Of a stretch of 64,000 nucleotides of DNA, positions 23,009-36,369 are shown piece by piece (position 1 is the first letter of the stretch; every line of letters starts with the position of its first letter). The notes below the pieces were generated by a model. That model was given only the letters and a program-made list of their open reading frames with translations. It ran no database searches and was not told the DNA's origin. This DNA comes from Benincasa hispida. Its lineage: Eukaryota; Streptophyta; Magnoliopsida; Cucurbitales; Cucurbitaceae. The DNA is taken from contig NC_052350.1 in NCBI RefSeq assembly GCF_009727055.1, forward strand, positions 15,964,338 through 16,028,337. The letters are read 5' to 3'. The position numbers and the translations under genes were made by a program.

Positions 23009-23995
23009 TCTAAAAAAAAAGGAAAAAACCATATACCACCTTTTTGAAAATTTATACGGATCACCCATTTTCTAGACTCAAAATGTCAAATGATCAATTT
23101 TTTTAAAATAATGTCAATTGACTCTCTGCTAACATCATCGTCGTATCAGATTACGTAAATTGCCCTCACAAGTGCCTCAAGTTATAAGTCTCGTTCTCGG
23201 CTGGTCAAACACTCTCGCTCTCACTTTAAATTTCTCGGTTTGATGTGATTGCTCGTCAGTGTACGAATGATTTGACAATTTTCACGACTGAAGTCTCAAA
23301 TCAATAATACCTAAATATAATACAATGGTGATTTCTTTAAATTCTAAACTCCATTTCAACGGTGATTACTTCCATAGTTTTCGATGGTGTTTTTGTTGAA
23401 CGGAGTTTTTTCGAATGAGGATTTCCAAGATAGGGCTTTTTCAAAATGGAACAAGTTTTCTAGAATGGTGTTTCATTATTTGGGTGTTTATTTCATTATT
23501 TTTGTTGTGTTATTTCTAGAAAGGTAGGAATTGAGCATTACAAAATTTTGTATTAGGAGAGTGAGAGCGAGAAATCATTTGGGTTTAGAGTTTTGAGAGA
23601 TTTAAATCGAAGACGGGAGTAAAAAGAGAGAGAGCAAAAGATAGAACAAGAGTGAGAGAGAGCGAGAGCACACTTCAATTGCTTGTACAATTTAATAACA
23701 AATGTTCTCTTGTTTTGTAGGATGACAGAAAAGTATCTACTTATTCAACATAGAGGTGATTAGGATGAGAATGAAAGTTCATATGTTACAGGCAAATTGA
23801 CAAGAATCATTGTGCCTATTACATTGAAGTATGAAGAAGTTAAATCTCACATTACAAGGTTACAAATGTCATTTATTCAGAGTTCGATCTTATATTGAGA
23901 GTTAAATATAAAGCTTAAATACAAAGCCCCTCCACAATACATAAGGAACGACGATGATGTTCGCTCCCTTCTGAAAATGGAGGGTTACACTTAAA
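23009..23995 (+). mobile_element. MULE fragment: terminal repeat, GA-rich leader and N-terminus
   Basis: Terminal repeat at about 23009-23150 matches the MULE end at 4480-4598 on the other strand. A GA-rich block (23560-23675) mirrors the CT-rich block at 3940-4080. An intron-like end TTTTGTAG precedes ATG 23722. The coding fragment 23722-23993 aligns with the N-terminus at 2520-2801 (for example VTGKLTRIIVPITLKYEE) but has stops. The transposase core is missing; retrotransposon DNA follows. It starts about 85 bp after pseudogene B exon 3. Confidence 0.65.
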
Positions 23996-24324
23996 GAATT
24001 ACTAAGTGTTAGTAAGTTCTTGACCGAAAACGGTAACTAAATAACTATCGGAATATGAGTTATTCTAGAGATAGTATTTAGTCAAGAATGTCTTACTTTA
24101 GTGAAGGAGTATTTAACTGTCCCTCGATAGCACTTATTCTAACTCATTATAGTATTGTTGTAAATAAAATAATGAAATTTGGATATGTTATTACTTTGCT
24201 AAAATATGATTTGATTTGAAAGAAATTCACTAATATAATTTGTTTATATTTTCAGAATGACTAGCTCATTAATTCAGTTGTTGGCTTCTGATAAACTTAC
24301 TAGGGACAATTATGCTACATGAAA

Positions 24325-27300
24325 ATTGGAGTAATATAACATGCAATAGAAGAATTTAGGATCAATAAATACTTAAACTACATTTAATTTGAGTTTTGAA
24401 CATGCTACTCATGAAGTTTTCAAAAGAGGGTTTGAACATGAAAATACCTTTGTAGTTCTCTTCATTATTTCAATAGAATTTCCACAAATTTGAGCTGGAT
24501 TCTTCAGATAGACCACCAACAAGATCTCTCAACTATGCTCAAGAAGGAATGTGTGGTGGAAACACTCTAATCAAGATGAATTGAAGATGAACTAGTGAGG
24601 GTGGAGTAGGTTTCAGTTTTACAACAGTAAGGATAAAGGACTCAGTCTCCTTCTCTTTTCCATGCATGAAGCTTCATTGTATAGCCTTAAACTATGCATT
24701 AGAAGATGGTTGCATGTAGGACAGTTCCTACTTGGTATTGATTGAAGAGTTAACAGTGGAATTTAGTGATAATACACCTTTGTGAAGTTAGTGGATTTTT
24801 CCAATTGTTTTGGAAAAAAACCACTAACTCAAAAAAAAAAAAAATCAAAAAATTGATTTTTCATTTTAAATAAAACTATTTTATTTAAAATTTAATTTTA
24901 TATAATTAATTCAAAATTAATTAATTTAAATATAACTAATTTAATTAATTTAATATCTTAATATTAAATTAATAAAACATCAATTCCACCAATACGATTT
25001 AAATTCATATAATCAATATTTAAATCATAATTTAAATAGTAATTGATTCTCCAATCTCATTTTAATTTCGATTAAAATATAGATAAACCCTAAAACTGAA
25101 TTTGAACATTTCAAATTCATAACCCTAAATTCAAAATTCATCCAATCAATTACTTAATTCATTATTTCAATTTATGAGCTAGTAGAAGAACCTATTGGAC
25201 CTACAAATCATGAGCTCCAACGATTTGTAATTAATTGCTTAAACTCTTTAAACAAAATTAATTATCTTTCGTTAATCATCAAGACATACCACTATAGATT
25301 GATAGTTGCACTCTTCTCCCTATAGATGTATTTTTGTCTATGTTAACCATAATCAGTAAGACGATCATTTACAGGTTGTTCGTATTTACAACTGGGTCAA
25401 AATTACCATTTTACCCCTGTAAATACATCCAGTTTCTTAACTTCCCACTGACCCTCTAATGGACAACTAATTCATAATATCTCTTATGAATCATGTCCCT
25501 CTATATCATGAGAAGACGAGGTCCCATTTGTTCAAGACTTGGAATCGGCACTTAAAAGAACAACCTATCTGTTAATCTAAAAACGGATATGAGTGAAGTT
25601 GTTGGACTACTCTCACTCATGCAGATCAAATGAAAATCCTGAATAAACAAGAACTCATAGCTAGTTCAGGATTTAGATCGAGTTATCCTAAGTTACATTA
25701 GTATGAAATAGTCAGTTAACAGTAAACGGTCGTTATAAAGAAAAATGACTATTTCGTGGTCCAGTCTTTATGAAAACTCATTGCATAGGATGCCCTCACT
25801 TACATGTCTCTACATGAATGATCTATAAATCACATCATTTGTATTACTTGTACAAAATGGGTCACATCCAATAGTGTTACCAGGATGAGATACTCAATTT
25901 CATCCATATACTTATAGACTATTTAGGCTATATACTATTAACTTGATCCTGTTTATGTCACTACGTAAAATCAAAGTATTCATACTATAGTCATGGATAT
26001 GTTTATTGGATCTTCATAATAGAATATAATATCAACAACTTTATCGAATAAGATACTAAATAATATTTTATTGATAAATAGAATGTTTAACACAAAATTT
26101 ACGAACAACGAGTTCTAGGACATTTCCAACAATCTCCCACTTGGACTAAAACTCCAGTAAGAATAAATATATACAATTCAATGTTGAGAAACATAAAGGA
26201 AAATACAATAAACTAAGGCATCTCTAATACCATAGATATTCTCCCACTTATCCTAGATTTCGTTGCTTGGAGTCCTAGTCTAACCAAGTGGCCCTCGAAG
26301 ACTTTAGCTGAGAGGACCTTCGTAAATGGATCAACAAGGTTGTCTTCAGGGCTATCTTCGTGACGATCACGTCTCCTTGGTGTACTATCTCTCTGATGAG
26401 ATGTACTTTCTCTCAATATGTTTTTCACGTTTGTGACTCCTTGGTTCTTTGGAGTTTGCAACAACACCACTATTGTCACAATACAATGTGATGGGTAGGT
26501 GCATATCTGGAACTACTTCTAAGTCAACCAAGAATTTTCGTAGCCATACTGTTTATTTAGCGGCTTCACATTAAATCAAATTAATTACTTTTCGTTAACC
26601 ATTAAGACATACCACTATAGCTCGATAGTTTCACTTTCCTCACTTTCGATGTATTTCTGTCCATGTTAACCATAATCAATAAGACGATCCTTCACAGGTT
26701 GTTCGTATTTATAGTTGGGTCAAAATTACCGTTTTATCCATGTAAATACATCTTGTTCCTTAAGTTCCCACTGACCCTATAATAAACAAATGATTCATAA
26801 TACCACTTATGAATCATGTCCCTCTCTATCATAAGAAGGTGGGGCCCTATTTGTTCATGACTTGGAATCAACATTTAAAGAACAACCTATCTGCTAACCT
26901 AAAAATGGGTAGGAGTGAATTCCATCTTGCAGGGCTATATCCCCAGCTATTTATCCGGTCTTATCCCTAAAATGGAAGGTTTATTGAGCAGTGTTATTGG
27001 ACTACTCTCACCCATGCAGATCAAAGAACAATCCCGAATAAACAGGAGTTCATAGCTAGCTCAGGATTAAGATCGAGTTATCCTAGGTTACTTTAGTATA
27101 AAATAGTCAGTTTTAACAATAAACGGTTGTTATAAAGAAAAGTGACTATCTCATGGTCCAGTCTTTATGCAAACTCATTGCATAGGATACCCTCACTCAC
27201 ATATCTCTACATGAATGATATGTGAATCACATCATTTGTATTACCTATACAAAATGGGTCGCATCCAATAGTGTTACTAGGATGAGATACCCAATTTCAT

Positions 27301-27523
27301 CTATATACTTATAGACCATTTAGGCTATATACTAACTTGATCCAGTTTATGTCACTACATAAAGTTAAAGTATTCATACTATAGCCATGGATATGTTTAT
27401 TGTATTTTCATAATAGAATGAAATATCAACAACTTTATCAAATAAGATATTCAATAATATTTTATTGATAAATAGAATGTAACACAAAATTTTCGAATTT
27501 TAAGTTCTAGGACGTTCCCAACA
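24325..27523 (-). mobile_element. Inverted, internally deleted long-LTR Copia nested in gag
   Basis: Left LTR about 24325-26131 (minus; ends TTTCCAACA) is followed by a reversed polypurine tract TCTCCCACTTGGAC (26133-26146). Only the 3' end of pol remains (26213-26479, minus: EDNLVDPFTKVLSAKVFEGH, the RNase H tail). Then a second LTR, missing its left 40-50%, runs 26573-27523 and ends GTTCCCAACA. Flanks GAAAAT / GAAAT are a possible target duplication. The deletion removed gag, most of pol and part of the 5' LTR. Confidence 0.7.
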
Positions 27524-28300
27524 GAAATCGAATTTGAATACGATAGTGGTAATAAATGATTTAAGGTTCGTTTTAACTGAGGAATGTCCTCCAAATCCTA
27601 GCTTAAATGCAAACTGAACTGTTCGGGAAGTATATGACAAGTAAATAAAGGAAAATGAAAAAGCACGAGCCTATATTCTTGCCAGCATATCTAATGTTTT
27701 GGCTAAGAAACACGATCGCATGCATACCGCTAAAGAGGTTATGGAATCTTTGCGGAAGATGTTTGGACAGCTGTCCTTCTCCCTTAGACATGATGCCATC
27801 AAATATTTTTATAACTACCATATGAAAGAAGGGTCTCCGTTAGAGAACACGTCTTGGACATGATGGTCTATTTCAATGTGGCATAAGTAAATGAAGCTGT
27901 CATAGACGAGAAAAGTCAGGTAAGTTCTATTCTAGAGTCTCTTCTGAAGAGCTTCTTACAGTTTTGCACCAATACGATGATGAACAAAATAGAATACAAC
28001 TTGACCACTCTTCTCAATGAGCTATAGACTTTTGAGTCCCTTTTGAAAACTAAGGAATTGGAAGCAGAGGTAAATGTTGCCACTGGAGATAGAAGAGGAT
28101 CGTCCTCTTAGATAAAGTTTGATTCTTCTTCATCTGTTAACAAAGTCTTTAGATGAAAAAGAGTAAAGGGAAAAGAAAAACTCCCACTGACCTCAAAGGC
28201 AAAGCTAAAGTTGCAGACAAAGGAAAGTATTTCTTCTGCAACGAAGATAGGCACTGGAAGAGAAACTACCCAAAGTAACTTGCGGAAAAGAAAGCAGAAA
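27524..28300 (+). pseudogene. Copia gag (3' part) with damaged zinc knuckle
   Basis: Plus-strand gag: RFVLTEECPPNPSLNANRT, ARAYILASISNVLAKKHD, KEVMESLRKMFGQLSF, AIKYFYNYHMKEGSPLREHV, with stops. The knuckle near 28230-28278 reads YFFCNEDRHWKRNYPK: the first and last Cys of C-X2-C-X4-H-X4-C are Tyr. It joins the gag start at 24257. Confidence 0.8.
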
Positions 28301-28790
28301 AAGCAAAACAATGAAATTAGTTTCTGAAGGATGCTTTCATGAGAAGAGATAACTCTCGGGGTTGTGAACAAGGGAGGTTATCTCAAACAAATCAGTGGGA
28401 GTTCCTGAAGTTCTAATCAAAATATGGATCTATGTACTTCTTGTTAATGTAATAAAAAGTTTTGTATCTATCTTTTGTAAGAACATTTGTACAAAAGTAT
28501 CTTTTGTCATAAATAAAGTGTTCATTAACAAAAGAAGTATCTTTATTTGTTCTATTATAAAACAACTTCTATGTTAAAACCAACCAAGGCGAATGCCATT
28601 TTAAAATATTCAGATATTTAAAATGGCTAAAAAACAAAAGGAAGGGTTTCTTCAAAGTACTTATCTTTTGTAAATTAAAAATTTGGTCACATAAGTCTTA
28701 TTGGAATTAAGAAGAAGGTTAAAAGTGGTCATCTAAATAAGTTAGAAGACAACCTTTTAACACTATGTGTGTCTTATCTTGGAGATAAGA

Positions 28791-31248
28791 TGTAACGCCC
28801 CATATTTTGTTAGTAATGTAATTTCAGTAATTTCCTTTAATTGGGGGCATTTTTGGAATTTTTGACTTTTAAGCGTAATTACGGGAATTTAATTATTAAC
28901 ATTGGAAAATTATTTACGTTGGGAATGAATGGCAGAAGTTAATTTTTTTTCTTTTTTGAAAGGGAGGGAATTTAAAGAATTTATGTGGATTAAGAAATAA
29001 AATAAAATAAAATATATTTTGTTTTTATTCTTATTCTTATTCTTTCATTTTCTTTTTCTTTTTTTCTCTTTCTTTTTCTTTTTCTTTTTCTCTCTCAATT
29101 CCCTTTCTTTTTCCTCGTGCGCCTCCCTAACCGAAACCCCCCTTCGCGTCTCTTCCTCACCCTTTCGAAAGACCAGAACCCCTCTGAAACTGTTTGTCGT
29201 TCGATCGAGCCCAGCACCCATAAGCCGCCGCCCCTGATCCGCGAGCAGCGTGTGCTATCAGCCGCCTCAGTTGCCGATATGCACTACAGTCGCGCTGCTG
29301 CATACCTCCTCCACCGTGTGCCCCTCTGTGCGTCGACGCGACCAGATCCACCTCGTCGTCCGCGTTCATTCAGTGCCACCCAGCCTTGTCACCGTCTTAG
29401 GTTCCATCAGATCTGTTTAGGTTAGATTTGATGTCTTAAAGAGGAATTATCACCCTGTGCAAGAAGGTTTGAGCATGATTGGTAAGTTATTCGTGAATTT
29501 TTTCTTTGGGTTGTTGTTCTACCTCGCTTACCAGATAAGGTTGACTTGAATTTAATGTTTACCCATAATAGTTGGTCCTAGATTTTAATTTAAGAAGTGC
29601 TAAGAATGTTTTCTAGAAGATTTGAAGTGATTTCGACAAGTGTTGGTAAGTTTTTAGGTTAGATTGGTTGAGTTTCGAAGGTTTTTGTTTGTCCATTAAA
29701 TTTTTGGATTTCCTTTTGGTTGATATCTATTATATTTGGAATTTAGATACAATATTGGAGTAGTTTGAAGTGCGCAACATGATGTTTAGCGAGTTCGAGT
29801 TCGTTCCCGACAAGAAATTTGGTAACATTTGTGGTTCTTGAGGTTGATCTTCCGACACCCACTAATGATTGGATTAAGTATTGACTTGACTATTATACTT
29901 AGAAGGTTTAAGGTCGTTTTCCATCAGAATTAGAGGTTGTTCTTCTTTGTGGAATTTAGTGGAGATTTTGGAGCTAAAGCTTGAAAGTGACCGTTGATCA
30001 AGCCACACTTTAGGTAAATTATTTTGGGGTTGATTGTATGAATTGATGGGTGGAATCAGGCCTTAGTGTGAATTAAATGTTGGGTTTATGTTGTAGGTTT
30101 AATTTGAGTTTCATTATCGAGTAGTTACTTTGAGGGAAATATTTGGACTTGCGATTTAAGGTAAATAATCTTACTACTAGAAATTTCCCACGGGCCAGGC
30201 ACTAGATATATGCTAGCATCATAATTTGAGAGCATGACAGACTCATAGTATAGTATAATCGATGTATGTTTTCATATGAGGATCTGAAAGATTAAATGCG
30301 CATATAGATACCTGAATGCTAGCATGAGATAATAGTTGATTCCATGAGATTGTATTTGATCTGAGGATATTGAGACGTATACGTATGTTATAGAGTCATG
30401 ATGATGAGATGTATATATATGTTGTAGAACTATGATGTTGAGATGTATATGTATGTTATAAAATCATATTATGATACTTGTATGTTGAGATTGTTATAGT
30501 GTCCTCACTGATTAGTTAGATGCCCACGAAATGTTGTGTTTTCTTCAGGATTCACTAGAGGTCGTGGTTTCCTTCGGGATTCACCAGAGGTTATGAGTCC
30601 TACGGGATTTACTAAAGGTAGTGAGTATACTTAACTACAATCAGAACAAAATCAGTTATTCATGTATGAGTCCCATGAGGACTAAAGGAGTATTTATGTT
30701 CCACCAGAGGTAGGCATCTAGAGGACATAGATGTCTAGCTTGACCCCAGTAGTGGGGTTACTTACTGAGAACTTTTATACTCATTCTTTCTCATGTTGTT
30801 TCAAGTAAGGATAGAGATGCACCGGCGACTGATAAGAGGAATCATTGATCGAGCCACCGGGGACTAGTTTACATGCTTCCGCTCATATTTTAATGTTTAT
30901 ATTATGTTTTACATTTTCAGTTTTGAGATTTGAGACTACCGTTTAAGTTTTATTTTTAGAATTATTTGTTTCTTTTCATGATTCATGGGTACCCTATCCT
31001 TTGAATTTAAGTATTTGAATTTAATGCAAATCTTTTTAGTTATCTAATTTATTTAGCATTTATTTCATTATAAAAAGAATGTCGTTTTAACTTACATGCA
31101 TGCATGCGTTAGTAATGGCCTAGCTTTAGTCCTGAGGGGTTCATTTATTTAGTATTTATTTCATTATAAAAAGAATGTCATTGTAACTTACATGTAAGCA
31201 TGCGTTAGTAATGGTCTAACTTGAGTCCTAGGGGGTCGGGTCGTTACA
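28791..31248 (+). mobile_element. Solo LTR, Gypsy-type, 2458 bp
   Basis: Starts TGTAACGCCCC and ends GGTCGGGTCGTTACA, with a perfect 5-bp target duplication TAAGA (28786-28790 and 31249-31253). No internal coding or second LTR is present. It holds a T/C-rich tract (29020-29100), short frames that look like chance, ATGTATATGTATGTTATAGA repeats (30370-30480), and a 95-bp terminal duplication (31048-31142 and 31143-31248). The host sequence is the decayed Copia element. Confidence 0.88.
31048..31248 (+). repeat. 95-bp tandem duplication at the solo LTR 3' end
   Basis: Two copies begin ATTTATTTAG(C/T)ATTTATTTC at 31048 and 31143; both contain TTATAAAAAGAATGTC and CATGCGTTAGTAATGG. The second includes the true terminus GTCGTTACA. 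Confidence 0.8.
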
Positions 31249-31253
31249 TAAGA

Positions 31254-32349
31254 TGACCAAAAGATTTTAAAGCGCCAAAATAACCCTTAGAGCTCGAACA
31301 TTCAGATCTATATGGTCCGATGAATATCAAGGCACAAAGAGAGTTTTCATATTTCATCGGTCTTTATGATGATTATTCAAAGTAAAGTTATATTTACCTA
31401 AATCATAAGTTTAAAATACTTGAAAAGTTCAAGGTGTATTAAACCTTATTAGGTAAAATAATTAAGACATTTCAATCAGATCGAGGTAAAAAAATATAGA
31501 GAAGCTAAAATTTCCAAGACTATTTGATAGAATTTGGAATCCAGTAACAGTTCTCTACACCTAGTGCCTCGGCAGGACGGTGTATCAGGAAGAAAAACAG
31601 AACCTTGTTAGACATGGTTTGGTTGTTAGATGAGCCTTTTACTCAGTTGCCTAAATTGTTTTGGGGATACACAGTAGTGACTGTAATGACTGTTATATAC
31701 TCTTTTGAACATCATTCCATTAAGAAGTTTTTGAAACTCCATATGAGATGTGGAGAGGGTCATAAAGTTTGTTTATGACAAGTAAAGGATGTTTACATAT
31801 TTCATAAATTTTGAAAAAGGTCGACACATATGTTAGTGTTGAACCTTAAGGATTTGGAACATTGTTTAAACAGTATGTCTATCTGTAGGCTACCCAAAAG
31901 CAGTATACTTTTTCAACTCAGGAGAAAATCAAGTATTTATAATTGACAAATGTTGGTTTACATAAAGAAGTACACATGAGAGATCATAAAATATTGTATC
32001 AAGTTTCCATAATAGTGAAAGAATATTATGTTGACCCTGAAACAACAGTTGTTAAGATAGGTCAGGTGCATCTTACTCAAAGAGTTGAGAGTACCTTGAT
32101 GTAGTGAGAGGATTGTGTGACAGCCTAATCATAACATGAGTTTACTCGAAACTCGAGCCACTAATATTTGATGTTGGCATCAAGAAGCAAAAGGTTGTGG
32201 GTATAAGATGCCTTTTCCATTTATTGACAATTAAGAAGCTCACTGTATACTGATTATTTATAGCGATCCTTTCGACTAAAGTGTTCGATGGTTACTAGTG
32301 GGACTAGGACTACGAGGGAGGTTAAAACAAGGGTAAGTGGGAGAAAAAT
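31254..32349 (+). pseudogene. Copia integrase and downstream pol remnant
   Basis: Fragments: FHRSL..., QSDRG (second integrase Asp), LVPRQDGVSGRKNRTLLDMV (the QNG..E..NRTLL helix region; Glu replaced) and LPKLFWGYTV. Frames are heavily broken. RT motifs are not recognisable in 31700-32250, so much of pol has been deleted. Confidence 0.6.
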
Positions 32350-34329
32350 TGAGTATCTGATGTCCTCGTTTATTGTGTTTATTCTCTCATTACTCAACAT
32401 TGTATATATTTGTATCTGATGCCATAAAACTCGTGGTTTGTAAACAATAAACATATTTTGTTATCAATAAAGATGTTATTGAAGTTTGATTCAATAAAGT
32501 AGTTATTAAATATATGAATTGCTCATTTCGTTTTAGAAATAAATCCAATAAACTTAAGATCCATAGCTATTACATGAGTACTTAAACTTTATGTGGAGAC
32601 ATAAGAGTGGATCAAGTTCGGGTAGATTTCTAAAAGGATCTATAGTATACGAATAAAGTTAGGTACCTTATTTTGGAAATACTATCGGATGCGGCCCACT
32701 TTGTAGATGTTACAAATGTTGTAAAGTGTTATAAACGAAGTGATACTAATTCGTTCATGTGGAGACATGAGGAGTGAGGGCATCTTATGTAAGAGTTTTC
32801 ATAAGATCGGACCAAGAAATAAGTCACTCTTACTTTATAACACTATTTACTGTTTAAGAATGACTTTCAAAGTGATGACCTAGGTAATTTAACCTTAATC
32901 CAAAGCCAACTATAAACTCCTGTTTATTCGGGATTATCCTTAGATTTGCATGGGTGAGGGTTGACTCAACGTCACCGACTCAATAAGCCTTCCATTTTAG
33001 GGGTAAGACTGGGTAGATAGGTAGGGACATAGGGTGTAAGATGGAACTCACTCCTACACACTTTTAGGGATAGTAGAGAGATTGTTCTCTTAAATGCTGA
33101 CTTCGGGTCTTAAACATGAGGCCTCACCCTCTCATTGGCCTGAGAGGGACTCGATTTGATGATTGGATCTCAAACCAATTATTCATTAGAGGATCAGTGG
33201 AATCTCGAGGATAAAACAGCTATTGACCCAGCCGTTATTACGATCAACCTGTGAATGATTAACTTACTAATTATGGTTATATCAAGTAGGCATAATAGAT
33301 CTATAGTGAGGGGAGTGCAACTACTGGGTTTAGTGGAGTGACCCGGTAGTAACGAATGGTGGTTGATTAAGTTAAAGAATTTAGTTGGTTAATCTCGGAT
33401 CGTTGGAGCCCATGATCTGTAGGTCTATTAGGTCCCCTACTAGCTCACAAACAGAATAACGTGATAAGTGAGTTTGAAACATTCAAATATAAATTAAGAA
33501 AATTAGTAATTATATGCGATATAATTACTCGTTACTGAATTAAATGAAATTGGAGAATTTTTTTATATTTAAATTTTATTTAAATATCAAATTACATGAA
33601 CAGAGATTCGTGGTTGTAGAATTGATATGTAATTAATTTAATATTTGATATTAAATTAATATAATTAATTAAATCAATTAAATTTAAAAATTGAAAATTT
33701 GAATTTTGTGAGAATTCAAATTTAGAAAATCAGTTTTGTTTAATTTATTTTTTGAAAAATTAGATTAAAATTTAATTTCAATAAAAATTGAATTAATTGA
33801 TTTTAAATCCATTTTAAATCAAATGATTTTGAAAATATAAAAATGGTTTTTCTAAATTAGTGGATTTATCCCACTTTTGCTTTTGAATTTGAGTCAAAGT
33901 CCACTTACAAACTTGAAGCAAGTGTTGTCTTCATTTGATGAAGATTCTCAGCATGCTCAAAATGATTCAAACACACAAGATTAGGATGAGAAATGAGCAT
34001 GCAAAAATGGTTTGTTGGTTTTTTTTTTCTTTTCTAAAGAGTTCTTCAGCTTAGGTGTTCTTCTCCTCCCAAATTCTCTTGACTTAGTTCATTTTGAGTC
34101 TCACAACTCAATCTAAGGTCCAAGAGAATAGTAGGGAAGATCTTTTGTTGGTCTACTACACATTTGGACTGGAATTTGGAGTTGAATTCGTAGATATAGG
34201 GAGTTCTACAAAGGTATTTTTGAAACCCTTTTCATATTGTATAAACATACTTAATTTTTTGTTAAAATTATTGAATTATAGTGCTTAATGATCTTGAATT
34301 CTTCCGCTGTTAGCTTGATACTTCCAACA
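32350..34329 (+). repeat. 3' LTR (family A) of the nested Copia
   Basis: 1980 bp, starting TGAGTATCTG after the purine tract and ending CTTCCAACA. It contains the family A landmarks (GATGCGGCCCACTTTGTAG near 32690, TGACCCGGTAGTAACGAATG near 33340). Reverse complements of its right end match the left LTR near 24335-24470. Confidence 0.75.
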
Positions 34330-34828
34330 ATAAACTCTCTCAATTTTAATTAGTTGACATTTCAAATTTATTAATCATTTATCTTTTCATTCATAATTCC
34401 TTTCAAATTTCCTTAAAAATCTCAACCATTAATATACTCTCTCAAAACTCTCATAAGTTTATATTGGGAGAGTTGAAGACCTTTATTTTTTCAAAACTAA
34501 AACCCTTCCTGTTTCTTCATAAATATATTACTTATGGTAGGTTAGATTCGTTTTAAGTTGAATTCTTTTCCGCTCTCTAAATCTCTCTCAACTCTTAGAT
34601 TTTCATCTATATTTTGTATGGCTTCACAAGTCCAAGTGAAATCCAAGTTTGATTATCAATTACTAGAGCAGAGATCATTTTCTCAACTCAATCCAGTTGC
34701 TTCAAAGTTTTAGGTTTTTTGGTTCAAATTCTTTTACCTTCTTCTAAAAAAAAATCATTTCATATTATTAATTATTTAATACCTTAACATCTAAGATTTT
34801 TTTATATTTTCATACTTATAATATCAAT
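34330..34828. other. AT-rich DNA between Copia and hAT remnants
   Basis: No coding or RNA gene seen. It is probably the hAT 5' leader. Confidence 0.4.
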
Positions 34829-36007
34829 ATGTCTACTAGAAAATATGAATCTGGATATAAAAAGCTAAAGAAGAAAAGAAAAGTTGAAAAATTGATTAAA
34901 TCTCAAAAAGGTGCTTTCGATAAATTTGTTATATGAAGTAAAAGTAATAAACCTGATGAAATAATAGAAGAAATGATAGATACAAACAAATCGAAAGATG
35001 AAACAAAAATAGTAGATTACTATATGGTTGAAAATGAAGCATGTAATCAAATAAACTTGAATGGAAAAAAAAATTAGAGAGTGAGGAGGAAAGTGAAAAA
35101 AGAGAAAATAATGATGATATTAGTAATGATAATGAAATATGTATGGTGCATTCTGAATATATTATATATGATCCAGGAAGATGAAAAAATTTTTTATTAT
35201 AAATTAATTGACTTATTAGTAGAAAAATGTCTCATTAGAGAGTCATTTAATTTTTCCAAAAGATGAAAATTCTAGACATTATTCTAATATTCATTATACT
35301 AAAAAAAATTGTCTAATGGCGAAAAACATGACAAAAATTGGCTAGTTTACTCAATCGATAAATTGTTTTTGTTGTAAGTTATTTGGTACTAAATCTAATA
35401 CAATTCAATTGGCTAATGGAGTTAATGATTGGAAAAATCCCTTAAAAGTCATGAAATTAACGAAGGAGTTATTGATTACTTTTGCTATATTATAGGTCAA
35501 GCAATTTCTTCATGTAAAAATAGATTTAAACAATTTCAAGTATGCAAAAATATCTTTAACTGCTTATTTGATATGAAAATTTTAAAGTCACTAGATGATC
35601 ATAATTTCAAAAGATATTGTATTAATCTTGAAAATACAGTAAAACATGATACATTTTCTGACATTAACGGTTTAGATTTATTTTTTGAATTAAAAATAGA
35701 AAGAGAAGTCTTGCAAAATGAAATTGATTGTCCTATTAAAATATTAAATTATATAAAAAAAAAAGGTAAATATTTTTCCAAATGCATATAATATTTATAG
35801 AATATTATTAACAATATCAATAACAATTACTTCCAGCTTTTCTAAATTAAAATTAATTAAATTTTATTTAAGGTCAACCATGTCGCAATAAATAGTAAAT
35901 GGATTGGCCATATTATCCATTCAAAAGAATATATTAATGAACTTAGATTATCAAGATTTAATACATAATTTTGCATCTCAAAAAGCAATAAAAATAAATT
36001 TTAGATA
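34829..36007 (+). pseudogene. hAT transposase, ZMYM1-like, decayed
   Basis: Starts MSTRKYESGYKKLKKKRKVE and KLIKSQKGAFDKFV, typical of plant hAT proteins annotated as zinc-finger MYM-type 1-like. A TTF-type zinc-finger core follows near 35345-35390 (CFCCKLFGT). The C-terminal half starts near 35535 (FKQFQVCKNIFNCLFD) and carries KHDTFSDINGLDLFFELK and, after frameshifts, the hAT dimerisation region (35790-36000, FSKLKLIKFYLRSTM-like). The central catalytic part is missing and stops are frequent. DNA after 36010 (AAGTTTTGCCTAAGGCCTC) looks like the element's outer end. Confidence 0.75.
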
Positions 36008-36137
36008 ATATTTTCTATATGAAGGCCTCTCTATCAAAGTTTTGCCTAAGGCCTCATATGATCTCGAGTCACCCTTGTTCTTTTGTTATCCCTTTGCGCT
36101 TTTCGACGGATATTTCTCATCTTCATTGCCTGCTATC

Positions 36138-36138
<1 letters not shown>

Positions 36139-36172
<34 letters not shown>
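36139..36172. repeat. (TA)n microsatellite
   Basis: About 15 TA units near the presumed end of the hAT remnant. Confidence 0.9.
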
Positions 36173-36177
<5 letters not shown>

Positions 36178-36369
36178 GGGTATTTGACTCACCAACATGA
36201 GTTCAGTTGAGTTTGTATAATATACCAACTCAATGTTTGGCCCACCAACTTTAAATGTTGGTGGAATTGAATTGCTATATTTTATCAATTCACCACAATT
36301 CTCTCTTCTTCCAATGTTTTCAATTGTGTCACTCGTTGGTCACCGTCGATGATTATCGTTACCACACTC

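Larger units (their letters stand above)
24257..34329 (+). mobile_element. Copia element with two nested insertions (5' LTR not found)
   Basis: The gag start at ATG 24257 (MTSSLIQLLASDKLTRDNYA) is cut near 24325, and gag resumes at 27524 with FVLTEECPPNPS. The gap 24325-27523 is a second, inverted, internally deleted Copia. A 2458-bp solo LTR sits at 28791-31248. Integrase fragments follow from 31254. The 3' LTR is 32350-34329, preceded by a purine tract AAGTGGGAGAAAAAT. All coding is decayed. Bases 23996-24256 before the gag start hold no LTR I can recognise. Confidence 0.7.

Noticed and set aside
29019..29425. Frames of about 70-100 codons, Phe- and Pro/Arg-rich
   Set aside because: Inside the 2458-bp solo LTR; T/C-rich low complexity.
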